A stretch of DNA of 64,000 nucleotides from the NCBI RefSeq assembly GCF_038624605.1, contig NZ_CP152020.1:3279312-3343311 (forward strand), written 5' to 3'. The first letter of the stretch is position 1. Every line of letters starts with the position of its first letter. Positions 46,033 through 55,180 of the stretch are shown here, piece by piece. Made by a program: the position numbers and the translations under genes. The DNA is from Psychrobacillus sp. FSL K6-4046 (lineage in GTDB: Bacteria; Bacillota; Bacilli; Bacillales_A; Planococcaceae). The notes below the pieces were generated by a model. It was not told the DNA's origin. It searched no databases and was given only the letters and a program-made list of their open reading frames with translations.

Positions 46033-47532
46033 TTAATTAGAAGCTTTTGGTTCTTGGTGTTCTTCTTCTATTTTACGTAATGATTCAGGGCTTACATCTA
46101 CTCGTTTCAAGAAGAAGGCTAAGACTAACGCGATTATATTCATAACCAAAGCAACTAGGAAGGAGTATTGAATCCCTGCTAATAGAGCTTGTTGACCTAG
46201 TAAGCCCATGGTTTGCTCTGTCAGTGTAGCAGGGTCAACGTTGGCCATTAGGCTTTCCCCTTCTTTGGTGGTTACATAGTTCATTATAGAAACTAGCACT
46301 GCCGTACCAATGGAACCAGCAACCTGCTGAGCTGTGTTGTTAACAGCTGTACCATGCGGGTTTAAACGTGTTGGTAACTGATTTAAACCATTTGTCATGA
46401 TTGGCATCATAACCATAGACATCCCTAGCATCCGTATCGTGTAGATTATAACAATAAATAAATAGGTAGAATCTATTTGTAGTCTAGATAATTCGAAAGT
46501 AGAAATTGCTGTAATAACCAATCCTATTAATGCTAAAGTACGGGGACCAAACTTATCGAAAAGTTTCCCTGTTATCGGAGACATAATTCCCATAACAATT
46601 GCCCCAGGTAGCATTAGTAGTCCAGAGTCTAAGGGAGATATACCGCGTACACTTTGCACATAGGCTGGTGTTAAAATCATACCCGAGAACATAGCAACTG
46701 CATTAACAATTGAAATAATGGATGCTAAAGCAAACATCGGATACTTATATACGCGTAAATCTAACAATGGCTGTTCTAACTTTAACTGGCGAATTACAAA
46801 AATAACTATTGCTACTAATCCCACTATTAGTGTGGTTACTACAATTGGATCATCCCAGCCAGCTGTGCTTGCTGTGCTGACTCCATATAACAGACCACCA
46901 AAACCGAATGTCGAAAGGATTATTGAGGCAAAGTCAATTGTTGCAGTTTTGTCAGTTGTCATAACATTCCCTAGCTTCCAAACAGCTAGTAACAAGCTAA
47001 TAACGGCTAACGGTAAAATCATGATGAAAAGAACTCGCCAGTCATAGTATTGTACTATGAACCCCGATAATGTCGGCCCAATTGCAGGGGCTGTGATCAT
47101 AACTAATCCAAAAATCCCCATAGCCGCTCCTCGTTTTTCACGTGGGAAGGCAACAAGCATTACGTTCATCAGTAAAGGCCCCATTACAGAGGAACCAGCT
47201 GCTTGAACCATACGCCCTGTTAAAAGGAAGCCAAAATTTGGAGCAACTGCTGCCATAGCAGTACCTAACGTAAATATTGCCATGGAGGTAAGAAATAATG
47301 TTCTATTCGAAAACCTTCTTATTAAAAAGGCTGATGCAGGTATTAGCACTCCGCTCACTAACATATAACCAGTTGCCAACCATTGGACAGTAGAATATTC
47401 CACGTCTAAGTCCACCATAATGGAAGGTAATGCTACATTTAAAAGGGAGTTATTTAAAAACGATACAAATGCTCCAACAAAGAGTACTGCGAGCATTAAA
47501 TACGTAGCTTTTTTATTTTCAGTGTCACTCAT
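46033..47532 (-). CDS. MFS multidrug efflux transporter, DHA2 (EmrB/QacA) family
   Basis: 499 residues with about 14 hydrophobic spans. Motif A-like and DHA2 motifs are present: SFLNNSLLNVALPSIMVDLDVEYSTVQWLATGYMLVSGVLIPASAFL near the N-terminus, GRMVQAAGSSVMGPLLMNV and PAIGPTLSGFIVQYYDWRVLF (motif C). It is a proton-driven drug exporter. A TetR gene is divergent 166 bases away and probably represses it. It is about as similar in motif order to the 55781-57193 pump as expected for paralogues. RBS GAAAGATG region is weak. Confidence 0.9.
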   Translation of the reverse strand: MSDTENKKATYLMLAVLFVGAFVSFLNNSLLNVALPSIMVDLDVEYSTVQWLATGYMLVSGVLIPASAFLIRRFSNRTLFLTSMAIFTLGTAMAAVAPNFGFLLTGRMVQAAGSSVMGPLLMNVMLVAFPREKRGAAMGIFGLVMITAPAIGPTLSGFIVQYYDWRVLFIMILPLAVISLLLAVWKLGNVMTTDKTATIDFASIILSTFGFGGLLYGVSTASTAGWDDPIVVTTLIVGLVAIVIFVIRQLKLEQPLLDLRVYKYPMFALASIISIVNAVAMFSGMILTPAYVQSVRGISPLDSGLLMLPGAIVMGIMSPITGKLFDKFGPRTLALIGLVITAISTFELSRLQIDSTYLFIVIIYTIRMLGMSMVMMPIMTNGLNQLPTRLNPHGTAVNNTAQQVAGSIGTAVLVSIMNYVTTKEGESLMANVDPATLTEQTMGLLGQQALLAGIQYSFLVALVMNIIALVLAFFLKRVDVSPESLRKIEEEHQEPKASN

Positions 47533-47640
47533 CTTTCGTTTTCCCCTATTCTATTTTTCTATATTTACTTCATTACTCGAATTATATTAAACCATTAGTT
47601 CATTTTTTTCAATATATTTGTACACCTAGTTTAAATATAG

Positions 47641-47669
47641 TTGAACTTTGTGTTCACAATATATATACT
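47641..47669 (+). promoter_or_regulatory. Promoter and candidate operator of the TetR gene
   Basis: TTGAAC (47641-47646) and TATACT (47664-47669) with a 17-base spacer. The inverted repeat TGAAC-TTTGT-GTTCA (47642-47656) overlaps the -35 box, a good place for autorepression. Confidence 0.5.
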
Positions 47670-47698
47670 AAAGCCATCAGATTACTATCGGAGGATTT

Positions 47699-48571
47699 AT
47701 GAATAAACGTAAAAGACATGTTGCAGATGTAGCTTTAAAGCTATTTGTAGAAAAAGGAATACAACAAACCTCTATCCAGGACATCATTGATAGAGCAGCT
47801 ATTTCAAAAGGAACCTTTTATAATTATTTTAGTTCAAAAAATGATTGTATCGCAGAAATACTAGAAGGATTACGATATGATGCTAGTCAGCTCCGTATGC
47901 AAATCCAAGTTGGGAAAAACGAAAAGGACCAACAGATTTTAGCTCAACAAATATATAGTATTATTCAGTTAAATGAAGAAAGAAGCCTATATGCTCTCTT
48001 TGATGCAATCCTTAGCTCCAATGAAATAGATCTAAAAAAACTTGTGATGCAGCATCGTATATTCGAGCTAGAGTGGTTAGCGATTCGGTTTATTTCCGTA
48101 TTTGGAGAGGAAATTTCTGAAAATGCCTTTGAAAGTGCTATACTATTTCACGGCATGCTCCAGCACTTACTATTTACAAAACGTGTAACAAATGCAACGT
48201 TTTCACTTCATCGAATTGTAGCAGTCCTACTCCAATATATCGGTCTTATCATTCCCTATATGCTTCAACATAATACTTCTTTAATTGAACCTTCTTCCGT
48301 CCATTTAATGAGGATGAATATAGATCGAAAGCCAGTAGAGTTAAGCGAGCTCATGAAAATGGCAAAGAACATTGAAGAGGAAGAGAATTTTACGATGGAG
48401 CAAGAGGATCTCTATGAGGCCATTATTTCTGAGCTCAACAAAGAACGAGTTCGCAAAAGCGTGCTTCAGCCATTGCTCAATCCTTTCTTAACATCCTTTG
48501 ATGACACCTCTAGTAAAGGTCAGGTACAAACCTTCATCAATGCCATTTGGTTTTATTTAAAACTGAAGTAA
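47699..48571 (+). CDS. TetR/AcrR family regulator, divergent from the DHA2 pump
   Basis: 290 residues, long for the family. The helix-turn-helix spans residues 1-50 (RHVADVALKLFVEKGIQQTSIQDIIDRAAISKGTFYNYFSSKNDCIAEIL). The C-terminal region has an additional helical extension of about 80 residues (LMRMNIDRKPVELSELMKMAKNIEEEE...). It likely represses itself and the divergent efflux pump and lets go on drug binding. RBS GGAGG 6 bases upstream. Confidence 0.88.
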   Translation: MNKRKRHVADVALKLFVEKGIQQTSIQDIIDRAAISKGTFYNYFSSKNDCIAEILEGLRYDASQLRMQIQVGKNEKDQQILAQQIYSIIQLNEERSLYALFDAILSSNEIDLKKLVMQHRIFELEWLAIRFISVFGEEISENAFESAILFHGMLQHLLFTKRVTNATFSLHRIVAVLLQYIGLIIPYMLQHNTSLIEPSSVHLMRMNIDRKPVELSELMKMAKNIEEEENFTMEQEDLYEAIISELNKERVRKSVLQPLLNPFLTSFDDTSSKGQVQTFINAIWFYLKLK

Positions 48572-48574
48572 TAC

Positions 48575-48608
48575 AAAAACTCACCAAGCTAAATATTGGT
48601 GAGTTTTT
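48575..48608 (+). terminator. Terminator of the TetR gene
   Basis: Perfect stem AAAAACTCACCAA (48575-48587) with TTGGTGAGTTTTT (48596-48608). Confidence 0.9.
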
Positions 48609-48675
48609 CTAATTTAATGAAGTTACTACTAAGCAGGTGCAGATATAAGCGTCTTCGCCTAGTTTTAGGGTTTGC

Positions 48676-48801
48676 GCAAGATTCAACCTGGTTTCTGCAA
48701 GGTTCTAGCCTTTTTCCGCAAGGTTCAACCTCGTTTGTGCAAGGTTCTCCTCCGTCTCCGCAAGGTTTCTCTCCCCCTCTGCAAGGTTCAGTATCATTCG
48801 C
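48676..48801. repeat. Intergenic array of six perfect 21-bp-period units
   Basis: Units start at 48676, 48697, 48718, 48739, 48760 and 48781, each exactly 21 bases with no indel. Each starts GCAAGGTTC (once GCAAGATTC, once GCAAGGTTT) and continues with 12 less conserved pyrimidine-rich bases. A frame across it gives a 7-residue repeat, F-x-Q-G-S-x-x, but there is no ribosome binding site. It fills the gap between the TetR terminator and the 3' end of YcdB-2. Confidence 0.88.
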
Positions 48802-48827
48802 TTGAAATCCATCCTACTAACATTAGA

Positions 48828-51044
48828 TTAATAGCCGTATCTATAATCTCTTCCCTTTTTAGACATCTCATGGCCCAAACGAATTGTAGAAACAGCTAGC
48901 TCCGCATAGGTCACTTGCTTGGTAGGGTTAAACTGATTTTTCTCTGCCTTTAATAGTCCTAGAGAATCCGCCAACACAATATAGCCGGTATATTCATCTT
49001 TAATTTTCTTGCTATCCGCGAAATCATTTTTGTATATCTTAGTTTGCTTAGCTGCTTCCTCTAAGCCTAATGCACGAATATACCATATAGATAGCTCCTC
49101 TTTAGTAATAGGACTATCCACATCAAAGGTTGATTTGTCTGCAGCTATTACACCAAGTTCTACTGCTCTTTCAACAGCCTGATAGGAAGTATGCTTCGAA
49201 TCGATATTAGTAAAGGTTTGTTTAGCATTTTCGGAGTCATCCATAGGATAGCCATGGTACATATATGTTAAGGAATTCATCATTATCCTAATAGCTTCCC
49301 CTTTAGATACTGCGGCATCTCCATTAAAAGACTTTGCGTCTTTTACCGTTAACACTTTAGATTGGATTAAGTAATTTAATTCGGCGGCTGCAGTTGGATG
49401 AGAAACCTCTGGTAGTACCTCTCTGTTGTATTGGTTAAACCATTTACCAGTGCTTGCCTCTAAAACCTGAAATTCTTCTTCATTAAACAATGGAGAAGAA
49501 ATTAAATAGTAGTGATTATTTTCTCGCTTCATATATTCTTTCATATAGCTTGTCTTTAGCATCACGGACTTTTTAAAAGTCTCTGTTGCTTCTTTCTCAG
49601 AAATAACTTTGTCTTTTGATGGCCACTCGTCAATCAGAGGTCTATCTATGCTTATGCTACTTAATGAACCGTCCTTGTGAATATTTACATTTATCTGATC
49701 ACCCACTACCAATACTCCATCAACAATGCGAGGGAAAATGAAGTAATAACCACTCATTGGATCGGCATAGCTGGTCTCAGAAGGAAGCGCATACTCATGA
49801 AGATAAGAAGGCAAATACTCTTTTGCATACTCCACAGCCTTAGCTAATGCTTCCTCATATGATAGGGACTTCGGATCTTTATTCTCGTCTAACATTTCCT
49901 TAATTTCTTGCTGCATACTATGAAAACGAACTAACTCTCCTGTTTTCTTATCGAATTCTATACTAGACCCAGATCCTGAGCCATTAGAAAAATGATACAT
50001 GTAGTGAACACTGATCACTTCTTGTCCATTATAATTTTTCATTTCCTCTACCGATTGAATCGTTAATTTTATCTTACTTGAATCGACCTTCAATAAGTTC
50101 TCTGCTGTTTTCTTAGCCGCTTCTTTTGTAATGCCATTGTGTTTGACAGGCAATGCCTTTTCTACAATCATTTCAGATCCTTTATGAGCAGGATACTCCT
50201 TTAAAAACTCATAGGAATTAAACCAATCCCCAGTAATAGCATTTACACTTAGTATTTCAGGCTTATAAACTAACTTCACATCAGGCTTATTACCTTCGTT
50301 TGGATAGGTAATTTGATATTGCAGCTTAGCCGTCAAATTATCCTTTATCTGATTTAGAATAACTTCAGCATCTTTACCCTTTTTTACATCATCGAAGGTA
50401 GAAGACTTGCTTGGAATAGCCCGATTAAATCCTACTACCTCTCCATTTCCTAGCACAGTCACATTAACTTGTTGATCCCCAACAGCGACACCATCCTGCA
50501 TTCGGTTAAAAGAGAAAGTATAGCGAATTGGTCGAGTTAAAATTTGTGAACTATAATAAAAATCTTCAAGTCCTTCTTCTAACTGGTAGCTACCGTCCTT
50601 CATATACTTTTTCATAAAATCATGGGCAATTTGTTTAGCTCCATCTTTAGATACTTTGCCTGGAAATAAAGAATCTGCAGTGGCAACTGGTTCATATTGA
50701 AAAGACTCTATCTCATAATTATCCCCATAAAAACCTATGCTGCCCGAGATCTCCTTCCCTTTTTCCTGCTTATGAAAAGACATACTATGCCTAGTTGTAT
50801 TTTCATATGGATTATCGTAGGAATGCATGTAGAATTCGCTAGGCTTGATTGAGTCGAAAACACCTGGAAAGCTAGCCTTAAACTTTTTAAGTAATTCCTC
50901 TTTAGACACCAAAACGTCTGTAGCAGCAACTTGCGCCACAACATTATAAGGCTGTGTTCCTGTCGTATTTGATGCATTTGCAGTAGCTGATAACATTCCC
51001 AGTGATAACGCGGAAGCAGTTAAAATAATTCCCATCTTCTTCAA
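48828..51044 (-). CDS. YcdB/YcdC-domain surface protein with SLH repeats (copy 2, intact)
   Basis: 738 residues. Signal peptide (LTASALSLGMLSATANA) after a TTG start with GGGGGA 9 bases upstream. Two successive YcdB/YcdC (PepSY-like) regions fill residues about 40-540, with repeated blocks such as SKDGAKQIAHDFM and TKEAAKKTAENLLK and the later SYEEALAKAVEYAKEYLPSYL. The last 170 residues hold three SLH-like motifs (NGDAAVSKGEAIRIMMNSL, DSPITKEELSIWYIRALGL, NPTKQVTYAELAVSTIRLG) for binding to the cell wall. The function is unknown; a role in wall-associated protease regulation is a family-level guess. Confidence 0.85.
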   Translation of the reverse strand: MKKMGIILTASALSLGMLSATANASNTTGTQPYNVVAQVAATDVLVSKEELLKKFKASFPGVFDSIKPSEFYMHSYDNPYENTTRHSMSFHKQEKGKEISGSIGFYGDNYEIESFQYEPVATADSLFPGKVSKDGAKQIAHDFMKKYMKDGSYQLEEGLEDFYYSSQILTRPIRYTFSFNRMQDGVAVGDQQVNVTVLGNGEVVGFNRAIPSKSSTFDDVKKGKDAEVILNQIKDNLTAKLQYQITYPNEGNKPDVKLVYKPEILSVNAITGDWFNSYEFLKEYPAHKGSEMIVEKALPVKHNGITKEAAKKTAENLLKVDSSKIKLTIQSVEEMKNYNGQEVISVHYMYHFSNGSGSGSSIEFDKKTGELVRFHSMQQEIKEMLDENKDPKSLSYEEALAKAVEYAKEYLPSYLHEYALPSETSYADPMSGYYFIFPRIVDGVLVVGDQINVNIHKDGSLSSISIDRPLIDEWPSKDKVISEKEATETFKKSVMLKTSYMKEYMKRENNHYYLISSPLFNEEEFQVLEASTGKWFNQYNREVLPEVSHPTAAAELNYLIQSKVLTVKDAKSFNGDAAVSKGEAIRIMMNSLTYMYHGYPMDDSENAKQTFTNIDSKHTSYQAVERAVELGVIAADKSTFDVDSPITKEELSIWYIRALGLEEAAKQTKIYKNDFADSKKIKDEYTGYIVLADSLGLLKAEKNQFNPTKQVTYAELAVSTIRLGHEMSKKGRDYRYGY

Positions 51045-51167
51045 AAATAGTCCCCCTTTTACGGTAATAATTATATTTTAAACTAATATATGGAAATTAG
51101 AAACATATATTTTCCTAAGATTTTAACTATTCATTTAAATCGATTAGTATAAGTGCTGGTATATGTA

Positions 51168-51199
51168 GTAAAAACCGCCACTCAAACGAGAGGCGGTTT
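51168..51199 (-). terminator. Terminator of the LprI-like lipoprotein gene
   Basis: AAACCGCC pairs with GGCGGTTT around a 12-base loop; the minus strand continues TTTACT. Confidence 0.8.
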
Positions 51200-51201
51200 A
51201 C

Positions 51202-51681
51202 TTACTTCATGTATTTATTTACTAGCTCATAGCATCTTTCTTTAGTGAGATCGGCTAGAGCACTCGCATACAGGAATGGTTCAAGTGTTCCACCTTCAGC
51301 TTCCTGTGATTTTTCTTCTGCTATTTGATCACGTTGCACAATCCAGTCTTCTTGTTCCTTCTTTAAATCCTCGAAGTCACTTTCAGTAAGCTGTTCTTTA
51401 AGAACATCATAAATTTCATTTAATGCCTCGTCCCATCTTTTGAATGTCTCTGACTTAGCTTGATTCATATCCGCTTGAGTTCCAGATTCATACACCTTAT
51501 CAAATTCTTTCAAACTATCTTCAATCTCGTCTAATTTGCTTAAATAGGCTTCCTTTGTTCCATCAAGCTCGCTAGCTTGTTCTTCAGGGACTGGAACATC
51601 AACAGCTAAATCCTTTTCTGTGCTAGAATCGCATCCTGCTAGCCAAATAAACGGGAGCATTAATATGAGAAGTTTCTTCAA
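51202..51681 (-). CDS. DUF1311 (LprI-like) lipoprotein
   Basis: 159 residues. TTG start with AGGAGGG 7-8 bases upstream. Signal peptide with lipobox WLAGC gives a lipid-anchored extracellular protein. The mature part is acidic and helical; ETFKRWDEALNEIYDVLKEQLTESDFEDLKKEQEDWIVQRD is the DUF1311 core and CYELV near the end supplies a Cys. Relatives inhibit lysozyme (mycobacterial LprI); here the role is unproven. It is divergent from the DUF1672 gene. Confidence 0.82.
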   Translation of the reverse strand: MKKLLILMLPFIWLAGCDSSTEKDLAVDVPVPEEQASELDGTKEAYLSKLDEIEDSLKEFDKVYESGTQADMNQAKSETFKRWDEALNEIYDVLKEQLTESDFEDLKKEQEDWIVQRDQIAEEKSQEAEGGTLEPFLYASALADLTKERCYELVNKYMK

Positions 51682-51928
51682 TATAATCCCTCCTATAATC
51701 TATCAGACAGAAACTTCACAGAAAAGTTTCACTTTTTCTAACGATTTATATATTTCCCACTAATTATCTCCTATTCCTTATATGTTCTTCCCCAGTATAA
51801 AGAGGATAGGCAGATCTAACCCTTATTCAACCAAAGTCCTCATTTTGTTTGTTAACCATAGACCCTTTCGCCCATTTTCTCAAAATTCAAATAAAATATG
51901 AAGCTATCATTTTCATATCTTCTAAGGT
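51682..51928. other. Intergenic region between divergent lipoprotein genes
   Basis: No gene seen. AT-rich; it should hold the promoters of the LprI-like gene and the DUF1672 gene. Confidence 0.5.
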
Positions 51929-51956
51929 TTGATTACAATGAATAAAAACCGATAGT
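51929..51956 (+). promoter_or_regulatory. Candidate promoter of the DUF1672-lipase operon
   Basis: TTGATT (51929-51934) and GATAGT (51951-51956), spacer 16 bases; leader of about 20 bases to the start codon. Confidence 0.3.
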
Positions 51957-51982
51957 TTGAGCATTAAAGCGGGAGGATTAAA

Positions 51983-52909
51983 ATGAAGAATAACAAAATG
52001 GCCGTAGCAATTGTTAGCACAACACTTTTATTAGGAGGCTGCAATATGGAAGTAGAAAGCAAAAAGGAATCCGAAATAATTGGTAAAGGAGATGTGGCTT
52101 TAGATTCTTCAAGCTTTGTTAGTGTTCAAGATTACACTGGGGAGGAATATGCCCTACAGGACGGGGAGGAAACAGATAAAATAGCTGAAGCAAATCGAGA
52201 GGAAATTGAACAAGCGGTAAAGGACTTCTTTTTAAACAACTATAAAACAGAAGTGAAAATCCATAACATTGTGGGAGCTGTGGATGGTGCCTCTGTATTC
52301 GTGGAATCTATAAGGGAACCTCATTTTTATACATTTGCTATTGTACCTATTGATGTTGAGAATGAAAAAGTAGAAGTAGATAAAGTATGGTCTCAAGAGG
52401 GACAGATAGAAGATGCCATTACTACTGGGCTTTATGCGATGATCCATGATCAGGAATTTTCTACACTTGATAACTACTTAGAGAAACTCACTGAAGAAAA
52501 TCCTTTAGTAGGTACCCGTATGGAGGCAGTTGAAAAGGTAGGAGCTAATGGATATGCAACTCCCTATTATTATACAAGCGCTGCTGGTGAATACTTTACC
52601 GAGCTTTACAACAAATATATAGAAAATCCTACCATTAGCAAAGAAGAGTTAAAGAGCTCAATGAAAAAGTATGATTTAAATTCAAATCTAATGCTTATTA
52701 CGATTACTTTATATATGAAAGAATCAGATACTGACCCAGATGAAGTGCTTTATGACAAAATAGTTTCTGATATCGAGCAAATGGAAGGCCTACCACGAGG
52801 CTCTTATTCCGTCATTTTACATGATAACTTGATAAACGCAGAATATGCTGACGGCTCCAAAAAAAGCTCATTAAACAAAACTGCCTTGAATGAAATTAGA
52901 AAAGAATAG
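51983..52909 (+). CDS. DUF1672 lipoprotein, TilA-like immunity candidate
   Basis: 308 residues. Signal peptide with lipobox LLGGC (Cys20), so the mature protein is anchored on the outer membrane face. The body (DYTGEEYALQDGEETDKIAEANREEIEQAVKDFFLNNY... and GTRMEAVEKVGANGYATPYYYTSAAGEYFTELYNKY) is the DUF1672 family. In Staphylococcus aureus DUF1672 lipoproteins (TilA) protect the cell against the secreted lipase TslA. The lipase gene follows after 14 bases, so an immunity role is inferred. RBS GGGAGG 6 bases upstream. Confidence 0.8.
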   Translation: MKNNKMAVAIVSTTLLLGGCNMEVESKKESEIIGKGDVALDSSSFVSVQDYTGEEYALQDGEETDKIAEANREEIEQAVKDFFLNNYKTEVKIHNIVGAVDGASVFVESIREPHFYTFAIVPIDVENEKVEVDKVWSQEGQIEDAITTGLYAMIHDQEFSTLDNYLEKLTEENPLVGTRMEAVEKVGANGYATPYYYTSAAGEYFTELYNKYIENPTISKEELKSSMKKYDLNSNLMLITITLYMKESDTDPDEVLYDKIVSDIEQMEGLPRGSYSVILHDNLINAEYADGSKKSSLNKTALNEIRKE

Positions 52910-52923
52910 GAGTGAAAATCTAG

Positions 52924-55005
52924 GTGACTACTATTAATCCTGTTTCTAACGTCCAGACAACTGACCAAGATTTAGTAGAATTAGCTGGTTTTCATGCTTA
53001 CCGACATTATCAAACCGGTAAAATTATAACCGTAAACGATAAAATTTTTAAAGTAGTAGATACCCAATATGGGATGTCCTCTGGGCTAGATGCTGTTACT
53101 GTACAAAACCATGAAACGAAGGAATTGACGGTAGTTTATATTGGGAGCGAGGACAATAAGGATTGGATTGATACGAATGCAAAGCTACTCGCTGACACTC
53201 CCCCTGCACAAGTAGGTGATGCACAAGACTACTTTGACTGGGTAAATACTAACCTTGGTAAAGTAGATTCCGTAACAGGTAACTCCCTAGGTGGAGGATT
53301 AACTAATGCTGTCGCTATTGAAAATCCTCAGGTGAAGGCTGTCACTTTAAATCCAGCCATCCTTCCTGCTGGTTTAGTAGATCCTACAATGATGTACGAT
53401 AATATAACCAATTACTATAGCCGCTTTGACTTTCTTACAAGTACAGAGGAATCGCTAGGATTAGGTAATAGAATACCTGGGAAAAAGTATAGCATCAATA
53501 ATGGGGTTCCCCTCCTTTCCATGATTGCCCCGAATCATACGGGCTACGTAGATCCAGATAAAGATGGGAACTTTGTCATTGAAGTTGGCATAAAGGGACA
53601 GCCTGGACATGGATTTATCCATATTGGGGCCGACGATCATATTGTAACGAGTATTTGGACAGGGCAGCCTATTTATGGAGGCTATAGCGAAAAAATTGAG
53701 ATTAACCAAGAAAACATGATTTTACTCTCCAATGGTATTAGAGACCAAGTAAAGGGTCGAATTACCAATGTTCAAGAGTATATAAGTAACTCAGTCAGTA
53801 TTGTGGAAGATGAGAATGCAAAATTTAGTCAGCGTGTCACCACACTTCAAGAGACATTCCAACAAAAGTTGGAGGAAATAGCTGTAGACCCACTTTTTAA
53901 GGGAATAGCGGAGACAGGGGCCATTATCAAAGCGGCAATCGATGACTTAATCGACCTTCTGAATAAGGCTGAGGAACGTTGTCTCATCTTAAACAGCATT
54001 CTAAACTCAAAGCCTGCAGAACTTATTGAGTTTATTACCTCCACTAACATAAGTGTAGAAACGCTCTTTGCTCCGGCTAGAGACTATTTAAACCAACTCA
54101 AGCAAGATGTAGATTACCTAGTCGCTAGTGCCCACAATATCCTTTATAACGAAATCCCTGAACTATTTAGAGGAGGCACAGACAATTTCGTTGATGCTGT
54201 TGTAGGGGAGCTTGCGGCACATTATAACGTCCTAAAGATAAACAAAGAAGAGGTGTACACTCAGTTAACAGAATATGAAGCGCAGGTTAACGACATTGCC
54301 AATTCTTTTATTAATCGAGATGTGAGCCTAGCTGATGCTATCCACTCGGGAGCCACACCAGGAGAACGTGTAGATGCTGTTCAAAAAACAGAAATTAAAA
54401 CAATTCAGGAATCTTCTTATTTAGTAATCGGAATGAAAATGAAGGAAGTCCAAGTAGAATTAGCTCATAATACAATTGTGACTGTAGGAACAACGATATT
54501 AAGACCTATCCTTTCTAGACTGGAACGTATTGTACTTTTAATAGAAGCTGCATTGACTGCCATTATTGTCGCAGTAAAGGCCGCTCAAAATATCGCGATA
54601 TATGGAAATCCAATCAGCTTGTTGATGAGTATATTCACAGATTATGAGCAAAGAGTTAAAAGTGCCGTTGCCAGTGCTCTAGAGCCTCTAGTAGAAATGG
54701 AGGTCCTAATGGAAAGTTTGCGTGTTGGATTTAATCGGATGCATACAAACTTACCAGAGATGCTTGATAACTTTAAACCCTACCTGGATACCGCCATCTT
54801 TGAACCAGCTAAGTTTGAAAATGTGCGATTATACAATGTGGCGACCTTAGCCATTTTAGATGAAATGGAGCTACTGTTTAATGAAATCATTTACCAGCTT
54901 GCGGACGAAAAAGCTAATGCCATCGAAGAGACATTAGAGGTTTCCAAAAACGTATTAGGAAACCTACAGATCCTGAAGGAGCAAGTAGACAGAGGTACAT
55001 TATAA
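52924..55005 (+). CDS. Lipase with C-terminal helical region, TslA-like type VII effector candidate
   Basis: 693 residues, GTG start. Residues about 15-250 form an alpha/beta-hydrolase fold: nucleophile in GNSLGGG (Ser121), candidate acid Asp169 (RFDFLTS) and candidate His205 (PNHTG). Residues 250-693 are almost wholly helical, with coiled-coil and hydrophobic stretches (VLLIEAALTAIIVAVKAA near 546-563), and no signal peptide is present. Enzyme first and helical targeting half last is the reverse LXG arrangement described for TslA, a phospholipase toxin exported by the staphylococcal type VII system. The upstream DUF1672 gene fits its immunity partner. No Lap1/Lap2-like small genes are seen. 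Confidence 0.75.
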   Translation: MTTINPVSNVQTTDQDLVELAGFHAYRHYQTGKIITVNDKIFKVVDTQYGMSSGLDAVTVQNHETKELTVVYIGSEDNKDWIDTNAKLLADTPPAQVGDAQDYFDWVNTNLGKVDSVTGNSLGGGLTNAVAIENPQVKAVTLNPAILPAGLVDPTMMYDNITNYYSRFDFLTSTEESLGLGNRIPGKKYSINNGVPLLSMIAPNHTGYVDPDKDGNFVIEVGIKGQPGHGFIHIGADDHIVTSIWTGQPIYGGYSEKIEINQENMILLSNGIRDQVKGRITNVQEYISNSVSIVEDENAKFSQRVTTLQETFQQKLEEIAVDPLFKGIAETGAIIKAAIDDLIDLLNKAEERCLILNSILNSKPAELIEFITSTNISVETLFAPARDYLNQLKQDVDYLVASAHNILYNEIPELFRGGTDNFVDAVVGELAAHYNVLKINKEEVYTQLTEYEAQVNDIANSFINRDVSLADAIHSGATPGERVDAVQKTEIKTIQESSYLVIGMKMKEVQVELAHNTIVTVGTTILRPILSRLERIVLLIEAALTAIIVAVKAAQNIAIYGNPISLLMSIFTDYEQRVKSAVASALEPLVEMEVLMESLRVGFNRMHTNLPEMLDNFKPYLDTAIFEPAKFENVRLYNVATLAILDEMELLFNEIIYQLADEKANAIEETLEVSKNVLGNLQILKEQVDRGTL

Positions 55006-55099
55006 TATAAAACTTTGGGACTCCGGTGCAGCGATGCTACATTAGAGTTCTTTTATTTTGCTTACATATGATATCTAGTTCTTCTGTTCTTTTAATCTT

Positions 55100-55160
55100 G
55101 CATTGTCTTTCAATAGCCTATATACTAGTCTTTGTGCAAAAAACAAACCGACCGTTCTGT
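55100..55160 (+). promoter_or_regulatory. Promoter and operator of the TetR-DHA2 operon
   Basis: TTGCAT (55100-55105) and TATACT (55123-55128), spacer 17 bases. Downstream, ACAAACCGACCGTTCTGT (55143-55160) is an imperfect inverted repeat like those bound by LmrA/QacR-type repressors; it would overlap the start of the transcript. Confidence 0.5.
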
Positions 55161-55180
55161 TTTAGAAAGGAGTAAATAAG

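Noticed and set aside
48596-48805. 69-residue frame with F-x-Q-G-S repeats over the second array
   Set aside because: Starts inside a terminator hairpin, no ribosome binding site; the repeat is explained by the 21-bp period.
55010-55060. Terminator after the TslA-like gene
   Set aside because: Pairing GACTC...GAGTT is short with a large loop; not convincing.
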